A stretch of 64,000 nt of DNA from Chlorella sorokiniana (lineage: Eukaryota; Chlorophyta; Trebouxiophyceae; Chlorellales; Chlorellaceae). Positions 55,590 to 64,000 of the stretch are shown here, piece by piece. The position numbers and the translations under genes are program-made. Within the stretch, counting starts at the first letter, position 1. Each line of letters opens with the position of its first letter. The notes under the pieces are model-generated. The model saw only the letters and a program-made list of their open reading frames with translations. It did no database searches and was not told where the DNA came from. Location: contig CP084610.1 of assembly GCA_025917655.1 (NCBI GenBank), positions 930,001-994,000 on the forward strand, read 5' to 3'.

Positions 55590-58063
55590 ATGAGGGTGTT
55601 GCAGCTTGCGGCGGGCTCTCAAACGGCTTTTCGGCCGCCCCGTACATCACGGCAGGCGCGCGGCGCCGCCGTCGTGCCCAGCCGGAAGGGAGCGGCACCT
55701 CGAGCCACTTCCCTGCGTGCATCGGCCGTGGCAGGGCTTAGCAGCGCCACGACCGCCGGCACAGTTACCGTTCAGTTTGTCATCAACAAGCAGGCGAGCT
55801 AGGGGCCGTGGAGGCGCGGGGGTTGGGGGCCCATATGGTAGGGTCTGCCGCGGCGGCGCCAGCGCCCGCTTTGCGCTGCCGTCCTCAGCAACCGGGCTGC
55901 TCACGCAGCATGCCAGTGCACCGCAGCGGGCCCTCCAATTCCTGAAATTTCCTGCATGCACGCGCGGCCGGCTGTTGCGACATGCAAGCGCCGCCGTCCC
56001 GACGCTCCGCGCTGCGTCCAGTCGCCGCTGCGCTTCGCGAGCCCCCTTTTTCCCTCCCCTGCAGCTCACCTTTGGCCAGGAGATGGTGCTGGTGGGCGAC
56101 GCCGAGGCTCTGGGCGGCTGGCAGCTGGAGGCGGCGCCGGTGATGGCGTGGAGCGAGGGGGACGACTGGCGGGTGGCGGTGGCGCTGCCGGTGGGCGCCC
56201 CGTCGAGTACAAGTTTGCGATCAAGGACCCCCACGGGTGGGCGCCAGGGGGCCGCGCGGATGCTGTCACCGAGCGACCGGGCTTCCATGCTCTGGCTGCC
56301 ACGCTGGGGGAGGGCAGGCAGACGCAGATGCGCTGCGTGGGGTGGTCAATAGAGCCGCCGAGCGCAGCCTGGACGCCACGTTTCTGTGCGCACCTCCCGC
56401 CGAACGCCTGCACGGCACAGCACAGTCCGCCCCACCCCCCTCACCCCCATCCCCACCCCAAGCCCCCTCTGCAGCCCGCCTGTGTGGGAGGAGTGCGGCA
56501 ACCGCAGCTGGGCGGCGGACGGGCGCGGCGCGGTGCTGTCCTGCTGCTGGGACAGCGTGGATGTGACCACCGCGCCCAGCGACAGCGACGACGGCGCCCT
56601 CTCATTTGACCTGCCCCCGCTTACCGGTAGGCTGCGGGCGGCAGCCACGCCGCCAGGCTGTCGGCTGGCGGCTGGCGGCTGGGCCTGGGCTGGGCGCCGC
56701 ATGGGGCGTACCTGCAACGCGAACCAGGCCCTCAGCTGCTGATGCCTCCCTGCCCGCACCCCCTGCCCGCAGGCCCGCCCAGCCCATCACTGCCTCCAGT
56801 TTCAGCAGCGCCGTGAGCAGCGGGCGCGACGCGGTGAGCCGCGTGAGCGGCGCCGTGGCGGCCGCCAGCGGAGCCACCGCCGCCGCGGAGGCCGTGGTGG
56901 CGGCGAGGCGGCGGCGGCGGCGGTGGCGCAGGCGGTGTCCGCCGCCGAAGCCGTGGTGGCGGAGCTGACGGCGGCGGGGCTGGCCAGCAGCAACGGCGGC
57001 GGCGCGCACTCTGGCAACGGCTCTGCCGCCGCCGCCCCCGCTGGGTTCTCTCCCGAGCAGCTGGCCTTCCTGCAGCGCAAGCGGTCTGGGGTGCGTCGGC
57101 GGCCGACCTGCTGCACCGCCTGCTGCGCCGCTGCAATGCCCGCTCAGCCTGCCTCCCTGCTTTCATCACCACCCGTCACCCGTCCACTTGCTTCCCCTCC
57201 TCCTGCAGTCGCCGGGGCCAGCCACCGCTGTGGCCACCCGCCCCGTGCAGCAAAACGCGGCGGCCGCCGCCGAGGCAGTGCTGGCCGCCACCACCGCCGC
57301 CGCGGGCGCCGCCGCTCGCGTGGTGGAGGTGGCTGAGTCTGTGGCGGCGGAGCTGACTGGCTCCCCTGCGGCAGCCACCAGCAACGGCGCTGGGCAGGTG
57401 AGGAGGAGCAGCCGGCGCGGCGGCAGGGGTGTGGGATGAGTCATGAGCAAGCCCTCTGCCCAGCGCCTTCACCTCCGTGAGCCCACCCTCCCTGCTTACC
57501 ATGCAGGCCCGCCCCGCGGCCGCGGCTGCACAGGCGCAGCCCGCAACCGCCGCCGGAAACAACTACACGCCCGAGCAGCTGGCCTTCCTGCGCCGCAAGC
57601 TCAACGGCAACATGGCGGCGCCCGCCCGCGGCGGGGCCGCCGGCGGCTGGCAACGGCGCGGCGGCCCCTGCCGCCGCCCAGGGCAACTACACTCCCGAGC
57701 AGCTGGCCTTCCTGCGCCGCAAGGCAAGCTCTTTGGGAGGGGCGAAGTTAGGAATCCCGCAGAGCAGCAGCTGGGTGAATTCTTCTTCTTATGTTCCCGG
57801 TTGTGTGACACCTGGGGTGCCCCGCGGTTGAGGGCACTGCCACAGTTTTGGTCCTCCCCAAGTGCTGAGCTGTGCCCTGCTGCTGCCCTGTTGTTGCCGC
57901 AGGGCGCCTCCCCCTCCCCCGCCCACCCGCGGCCGCTCCCCAGCCCCTCGCCCCGCCCGTCGTTCCGGTCACGGTCCCCCAGCCCGCCCCCGGGGCTCCT
58001 CCTCCTCCCACGCCCAGTACTCCCGAGCAGCTGGCCTTCCTGAAGCGCTCCGGCAAGCTGTGA
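55590..58063 (+). CDS. Plastid CBM20 starch-binding protein with four YTPEQLAFLRRK motifs
   Basis: ATG 55590 begins MRVLQLAAGSQTAFRPPRTS, continuing Arg/Ser/Ala-rich to about residue 50, which is a good chloroplast transit peptide. A CBM20 starch-binding domain spans three exons: TVTVQFVINKQ / LTFGQEMVLVGDAEALGGW...DDWRVAVALPVG...VEYKFAIKD / VWEECGNRSWAADGRGAVLS...VDVT (55750-56570). The sugar-contacting Trp of GGW and the NRSW/NR block are present. No catalytic domain follows. Instead there is Ala-rich, probably helical and flexible sequence (AAEAVVAELTAAG, RVVEVAESVAAELTG), Pro-rich near the end, carrying four copies of a short motif: FSPEQLAFLQRK, YTPEQLAFLRRK twice and STPEQLAFLKR. The stop TGA is at 58061-58063. 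Introns after KQ and after motif 3 appear to have GC donors. One-base shortfalls near 56200 (CCCC) and 57650. A starch-tethering scaffold is inferred. Confidence 0.87.
57046..58048 (+). repeat. Four dispersed coding copies of the PEQLAFL motif
   Basis: Copies at 57046-57081, 57564-57599, 57688-57723 and 58016-58048. The nucleotide core CCCGAGCAGCTGGCCTTCCT is identical in all four. Outside the 11-12-residue motif the exons are unrelated in length and composition (Ala-rich or Pro-rich). This implies selection on the motif or recent exon duplication. Confidence 0.9.
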
Positions 58064-58761
58064 GGCGGCGGCGCCTGCTCCGCCAAGCTGCGTGGCGGCT
58101 GCGTCCCGACGTCGTCCTGACGTAAACTGCGTTCGCCCCTGGCTCAGCCTGAGGCGCTGCCAGCCCCTTCGATGTACCCTCAGCACCCGCGCACCACGCC
58201 ACTACGTTCCCCTGCCCTGCTGCCGGGCGCGGCTTGCTGCCGCGCCGGGCCAGCTGGCGCGCGGCTCGACCGCGTGCCCACCTGTTGCCGCTGCTGCCGG
58301 TTGCCCTAGCGATTTTGGAGGGGGCGGCCGCTCACTTGCGGGCGCTTCGTTTGGCCAACCCAGCGGCTCCAGCGCTTGACCTTTCGTTCTTCGTCTCTTT
58401 CATGGGGGCATTTCTCCTGGACCCGTGTCCCGTCTTTCCTTGACGCATTTGATGCACACCACCCTCCCCATCGTGCCAGCCATTACGCGGCAGAACACTT
58501 GCATAATCCATTGTTTGCGGTTGGAGCCAGCAAGGCCGCCTTGCATTTTCGCCCACCCACCGCCTGCATTTGGGGGCTGCCTGCCTGCTTGTCCCCCATA
58601 CACAAATGCCGTCCCAAGCTTGCCACCCTCTGCTGTAACTCATTTCCTGTGGCACCACTGCTGCAACTTCACACGAGCGGGGTTGGCTGCGGGGCTGCTA
58701 CACGCGGCTGGCGCTGCGAGATGCCGGCGCCGCTCCCAGACGGACCGCCAGGGGGTGCAGA
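58064..58761. other. Convergent intergenic region, no gene assigned
   Basis: 698 bp between two convergent stop codons, presumably the two 3' UTRs. No ORF with a recognisable motif. Confidence 0.5.
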
Positions 58762-61700
58762 TCAGAAAAGCGGGTAGGCGGGCGGGAAGGCTGCCGCGAT
58801 GCGCCGCTGCTGCTGCCGCTCCCAGTGCGCCCAGCCCAGGCGGCGCAGCAGGTCGGCCCGCAGCTCCAGCACCTCGCGGGGCGGGCTTGTCCTCGGGGCG
58901 GCAGCCTGCAGCGGCGGCGGCGGCACAGGCGCGCGTGGAGGGATGTTGGCAGCGGATGAGCGGCCTCTGGCATGCACAAGGGCCTCACCAAGCAGCCTTT
59001 CCTTCTTCCTTGCCTTTCCCATGAGCCCCGGAACATGAACAGGCACCCTGCGTGAAGGCCCTCCCGCTCCCACCCAAAACGCAAAACACAAGTGCACAAA
59101 TGGGGCAGTCCACCCCACCCACAACCCGCACCCCCACCTTGTCGAGGCTGCGATAGGCCGAAGCCAGGCGCCCAGCCAGCGCCTCCCGTCGCGCGTGCAG
59201 CAGCACGTGCTGCACGCAACGGCAAGCAACAGGAGGCAAGGGGAAGAGTGGGCGGCACCGTGCACGGTGTCGGCAGCGGGCGGCAAGCGGCCTCGCGGCC
59301 TCAGGGAGCGAATGCGGGCGAGAGGCCCAGCCCACCTTTTCGTCCGCCGCCGTGTCCACCCACTTGCGCAACTCCGAGAAGGCGGCCTCAAAGGCGGCCT
59401 GCGTGGGCAGCTCCGAGGGGAGAGGCTCGGCTGCCTCCTCCTGTGGGGCCGCCGCAGCGTCGGCGGCTGGCGCGGCAGGCGCAGGCGCAGCCGCCTCCTC
59501 AAGCTGGTGCAGCTCCAGCAGCGCGGCGCACTTTGCGGCCAAAGCCTCCACCAGCGCAGCCTTGCGCTCATCCATCTCTGCAAACGGTGGAAACAGGCCT
59601 GCTGTCAGAAACAACAACGATGCGGTGCACAAGGGAAACAGTGAAGGGCGTGCATGGGTGGTCGGTACCTCTGTTGGGACGGCACTTTCCGAGCAAGTGC
59701 GGCTCAGCCACGCAAACAGCGACAGCAGCAGCGACAGCGGCGACGCTCTGCCGCTGCGGCCCCGCCCCTCTCACCCTTCTTGCGCTTTGCGGAGCCTGGG
59801 CCCTCTTCGGCGCACTTGCGCGCCAGGTGCACCGCCAGCTCAGTGGCATCGATCGCGCCCACCACAGCATCTGCCGCCGCCACCACAGCCTGCCAGGCGG
59901 GCGCAGCGTTGCTGGTGCCCCCCTGCTCTCCGCCCTCAGCCGCTCCGTCGCCGCCGCCGCCATTCTTGGCAGAGGCGGCGGCGGCCTCTGCGCGCGCTGC
60001 AGCGCCTCCAGCAGCAGCGGCAGGTGCCCCGGGAAGTCGGCCAGAAGCTGTGCCTGCAGCTGCGCGTACGCCGCCTTCTCCTCCTCGCTCTCGCACTTGA
60101 GCTCCCGCAGGAACTTGACCCGCGCATCCCGCAGCGACTCCGCCAGCCGGTCCCGCACCCCCAACGCCTCCTCCTCCGAGTCGCCGCCGCCGTTGCCGCC
60201 GCCGTTGCCACCTGGCGGGTCGGCCCTCTTAGGGGGCGCCAGGTAGGCGATCTGGGCGGAGGCGGGGCAGGGCGGCCGCCGTTGCCGCCGCCGTTGGGGA
60301 CCTGGCCCAGAGTGAGGCTGCCCACCAGCAGGCGGCCTGCGGGTGGGTGGGTGGGGGTGGGGGCTAGTTCTGTTGTTTGTGTTTGATTTTTGTTTACGGC
60401 TGAGATAAAAGGGGGAAGGGGCGAGCGACCTTGCAACTTTGCAAGTGCACAGGGTATGCCCGTCCAGCGCTGGCCCTGCACCGAGGGCTGCCAAGGCCGG
60501 TGTGGCTGCGCCAGCCCCTGCAGCCGCCCCACCCACCCGGCGTGGCGTCCTTGGGCAGCTTGTCATCGGGCAGAGGTCCCAGGAAGTAGGCGACCCGCTC
60601 GCCTGGTGTGTGTGTGTGTGGGGGGACACGGGTGGGGTGGGGGAGTGTGCGAAGGGGCGTGGGTTGGGTGGAGAAGGGTGGGGGCGCAGGCCTGCCAGGG
60701 ACGCAGCAAAGCCGCTTTGATGGGTGGCACAGCCAACGCCGCGCTGCCCCCCACCCCCAACACAGACAAAACACGCATACGCATCGTCGGCCCACCCTTG
60801 CACAGCGGGCGCTCCTTGGTGACCGCGTTGCTGCCGCGCAGCGCGTTGGTGTTGGAGGAGTAGACGGGCAGCGGCAGCGCCGGCTCCAGCTTGCGCTCCA
60901 GCACCAGCGGCAGGGACTGGGGGTGGTGGGTGGTGGGTGGGGGCGAGGCGAACCTAAATCAGTTGCCATGCAGGCAGGCGGCGGGGTCACAGGGGGTGCA
61001 CTGCGCGGCAGCCAGCCCGACATGCCGCCCTGTCCGGCCCTTGCCGTCTGCGCGGCCTTCCTTACACCCTGCCTCCCACGCCCAGCCCAGGCGGCCCCCT
61101 CCCACACAACTCCACATGCACACACGTTCAACACACCTTGAGCTTCTCCAGCAGCGCGGCGTCGTCGTGGCGCAGCCACAGCCGCAACGTGTAGTCCCCC
61201 TTCTTGAGCTGCACCGCTTCAGGATAGATGTCTCCCACTGCGGGCAGGGGAGGGGAGGGCAGGGGCAGGGGAGGGGGCCCCGTGGCGGAAGCGATAAGAT
61301 AAGGGAATGACGGGGCCTGGCAGCGAAAAGGACACACGGTCCTTCACCCATCCCGCCAGCCAGCTACGTTCACGCCCATGCCGCGCCGATCCGGCTCTGC
61401 TTGTGATCACCAGCCCAGCCGGCCCCCGCCGCACCCGCCAGGCGCTGCTTGTTGCTGTCGAAGAGCATGTGCATCTGTGCGTCGAGCTCGCCGTCGTATA
61501 CGTGGCGGTTGAGGGCGGGCAGGGTGGGCGTCACCGCGCCGCCCTCCGCCAGGCTGAAGGTGTAGGTGAGGAGGAGGGAGTGAGTGACGCGGCCGTCCCA
61601 CAGCGCGTCGCGGGGCCCGGCAGCGGCGCCAGCTCGGCGTCGGCGGGGCGCAGCGGGATGCGCAGCGCGTCCAGGCTGGCGGCGGGCTTGACGCGCTCGC

Positions 61701-64000
61701 GGCGCAGCGGCGCCAGCGCGTGGACCTTGGCGGGGGCCGCCCGCGCCGTCGATCACCAGCGACTGAGGGCGGGTCAGTGGGGGCAGCACGTGGATGGGCG
61801 GGTTGAGTGGGTGGCTGGGACACACGCATTGGCACGCAGAAGGTTCTCCCAACGGCAGCCGTTGAGATCAGTGCAGCCCCCCTGGACCCCCCTCCCTCCC
61901 CCCAACCCTGCTGTCGGCTCTCCGCCGCGCTGCGCCCGCTCACCTTGCTGGGCACAACCTGCACGCCGTGGAATGCCAGCTCGACGCTCAGCGCCGCCTC
62001 CCCAGGCTGCTCCAATACTGCGCCAGCGTCAGCTCCAGCGTGGTGCCGCCGCTCACCGCAAACGCGGCGCTGTGCTCCTGCGGCAGCAGCGGCGGGGGCA
62101 GCGGGCGTGAGGGGCGGGGCAGCAGGGCCAGCCGAGAGGGTCGGCTTGCTTGCTGGCTGGGCTGGAGGATGGCGACGGAGAGCCAGAGAGAGCGTCAGGC
62201 AGGGTGCTGCACGGCTCCCGCCCCCGCCCACCGCCCACCCACCCTCCCGCCCCACCCACCACCCACCAACAGCCCACCCACCCTCCCGCCCCACCCACCA
62301 CCCACCAACAGCCCACCCTCCCGCCGCCGCCCACCGCCCACCCGCCCACCCACCTGGTGCGCCGACAGCTGGGTGAAGGCGCGCCACTCGCTGTCGGTGT
62401 AGCGGGTGTGGGGCAGCAGGGCGGTGGCGCGCAGCATGTACGACTGCACGCACACAGCACATGGGAGGCGGGCCGTGGCACACGGGCAAGTTCCCTGCCG
62501 TAAGTTCCCGTAAGTTGCCACAAGGCACCACTGCTGCTCGCAGGAGCCCTTCTTGTGTGCAAAAGATCCCCCCAAGCTGCTCCGACGTGTGAGACGCCCA
62601 ATAGCTCAGCTCAGGCGAGCCTCCAAGGCCTGCCCCCACCCCTCTGCCCCCACCTTTGGCGTGTCCAGCTCGCCCGCTCGGATGCGCAGCTCAGCCCAGG
62701 TGGCGCCGCTGGGCACCGCCACGAAGCGGCGCAGCTCGGTGCCGGGCTGGAAGCGCAGCACACCTGCCGGAATGGGAGTTCAGGGGAGAGCAGTGCGTGC
62801 ATGCGTGTGTGTGCGTGTGTTGATGAAGCCGCGAGCACCTTGGCGGCTGACCCAGCCCAGGCTCCAGCTGCTGCCGAGCACGCAGGCGGCTGCCGCGTTG
62901 CGCTGCCGCAGCAGGCCCACGCGTGCCGCGTGAAGCAGCGACCAACCGCACACGCAGGCGCGCCGCCCACGCACGCAGGCGCTGCGTCGCCCGCCGCTCA
63001 CCCAGGTCGACCGAGGCGTCGGCGTGTACCACGGCCCCGCCGCCGCCGCTGCTGCCGGGGCCGCCTCCAGATCCAGGGGCTTCACAACCGTGATGGGCAG
63101 GCGGAAGAGGGGGCCCCGCCACTCGGCAGCGGCGTCAAACGCCTGAAGCTCTGCAGCGGGTCGGCGGCAGGGCCGGTGAGCAGCACAGAAGACCGCCTGA
63201 TGCCATTGTGTGTGTGGCTGGCTGGCATCACAGGCCTAACCATGCTTGCATGCCCAAACTTCACCCCATCCCATCCCAGCACACACACGCACACACACAC
63301 ACAAAAACACAAACCCCTCCACCCAAGCCTCCCCACCTGTGTAGTGCAGCCCCTCTGGCAGCCCAGTGGGGTCCACCTCCAGCTCAAAGCCCCGCCCGTT
63401 GTGGTGCAGCAGCAGCACAGAGGGCGCCTTGACCCAGGGGGCTGCAGGGGGCGGCAGGGCAAAGAGAGGGATGCGTATCACGGCCCGGCCAGGCCCCCAC
63501 ACTCGCCAGCAATAGGGCAGCAGGAGCAAGCCTGCACAAAGCCTGGCCTGGCAGCCATTCCAGAGGTTTGCAGCGCAGCGCATGGCCGCCCGCATGCCGG
63601 TGGCTCGCCAATGCCTGTGCTGCTGCTACCACCCATCCCTCACCCCACCCAAGGCCCCCACACTTCCCTCCACTCGCCTGTGCACTTCAGCAGCAGCTTG
63701 TGCTCGACCTCCAGCCGATCGCTCCGAGTATCTGCCGCCTCATGCAGGCGCGGCGACACGTCCACGCTGCACGGGGCGGTGAGCAAGGCGGCCTGCTCAG
63801 GGCACAGCGCTCACGGGCGCGGGGCCCAGGCCAGGCCCGCCCTCAGCGAGACCCCGCCACCCCCTCCCCACCCCCCCTCCGCTCTGTCGGAACGGCGACA
63901 AAACTCGACACAAGTGCCGGACAGATTGGTGCCTGGCAGCCTGCAGGGCTGGCGTTCAGGACAGCGCCCCCTGCCCTCCTCACTCACTGGAAGGTCAGCG
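58762..64000 (-). CDS. TPP2: Tripeptidyl peptidase II, C-terminal part (gene continues beyond the right edge)
   Basis: Giant cytosolic subtilisin-type exopeptidase that removes tripeptides downstream of the proteasome. Only the region after the catalytic domain is in the window. In order: VDVSPRLHEAADTRSDRLEV (63760s), VLLLHHNGRGFELEVDPTGL then PEGLHYT (63410-63340), WRGPLFRLPITVVKPLDLEA (63115-63060), FQPGTELRRFVAVPSGATWA, YTDSEWRAFTQLSAHQ, LTLAQYWSSLGEAALSVELA, LPALNRHVYDGELDAQMHML, QLKKGDYTLRLWLRHDDAAL, RVAYFLGPLPDDKLPKD, RDARVKFLRELKCESEEEKA, DERKAALVEALAAKCAALLE, and the C terminus AHWERQQQRRIAAAFPPAYP-LF, stop 58762-58764. At least 14 exons. The catalytic Asp/His/Ser triad would lie to the right. 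Frame shortfalls occur at about 61612 and 61735, plus a Gly/Asn-rich insert near 60190. Confidence 0.9.
62234..62325 (-). repeat. 39-bp tandem repeat of CCCACC tracts in a TPP2 intron
   Basis: Two identical 39-bp units (62234-62272 and 62273-62311) and a partial third, made of CCCACCC tracts on the plus strand. The TPP2 transcript therefore carries GGGTGGG arrays. It is quadruplex-prone on the coding strand, like the kinase intron array. Confidence 0.9.

Noticed and set aside
62234-62325. CRISPR-like array
   Set aside because: Units are contiguous without spacers, low-complexity CCCACC tracts, in an intron of a eukaryotic gene.

Overview
The window reads as nuclear DNA of a GC-rich green alga, most likely a Chlorella-like trebouxiophyte. 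Almost every gene is split into many short exons by GT-AG (sometimes GC-AG) introns of about 100-200 bp. Proteins are rich in Ala, Gly, Pro and Gln runs. The gene set is that of the green lineage: plant-type MSH1 with a GIY-YIG tail, a TMEM63/CSC1 channel, a PC-esterase-like protein, a starch-binding plastid protein and a GAF-PAS tyrosine-kinase-like kinase. The species call is inference. No complete coding sequence is visible as one open frame, so gene limits come from conserved motifs, splice signals and reading-frame phase.

Layout. 1-4.1 kb is repeat territory: a LINE reverse transcriptase running off the left edge, a tRNA-derived SINE abutting its upstream end, an intact tRNA-Lys(CUU), and three long foldback (inverted-duplication) structures with no gene assigned. 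4.1-12.7 kb (minus) is a full organellar MSH1. Divergent from it at 12.9-15.5 kb is an F-box/WD40 protein, then a membrane-anchored metallo-beta-lactamase-fold enzyme (15.7-17.5 kb). 17.6-24.4 kb (minus) holds a DUF4470 protein with a TPR module that probably belongs to the same transcript. Next come a small Cys-rich secreted protein and an alpha/beta hydrolase (24.7-27.8 kb, minus), a TMEM63/CSC1 channel (28.4-35.9 kb), an F-box/LRR protein (36.6-39.3 kb), a PC-esterase-like protein (40.1-42.6 kb), a SAM-domain coiled-coil protein (43.4-46.6 kb), a small minus-strand hypothetical gene, a CAP/PR-1 secreted protein (47.3-48.5 kb), a GAF-PAS-TKL kinase (about 49-54.7 kb), a CBM20 plastid protein with four copies of a short motif (55.6-58.1 kb), and the C-terminal part of tripeptidyl peptidase II (58.8 kb to the right edge, minus).

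The genes do not form an operon or an obvious pathway cluster. MSH1 guards organelle DNA, the CBM20 protein should act at plastid starch, and the CAP, Cys-rich and PC-esterase products enter the secretory route. The hydrolase and the channel share a divergent 520-bp promoter region.

The most interesting candidate is the CBM20 protein. It has a transit peptide, a starch-binding domain and a repeated Y-T/S-P-E-Q-L-A-F-L-R/K-R motif in Ala-rich, probably flexible sequence. That is the architecture expected of a multivalent tether between starch and another plastid component, such as a pyrenoid matrix. A second theme is technical: in most of the host genes the frame is lost where one extra base in a G/C run would keep the family alignment, which points to assembly error rather than decay.
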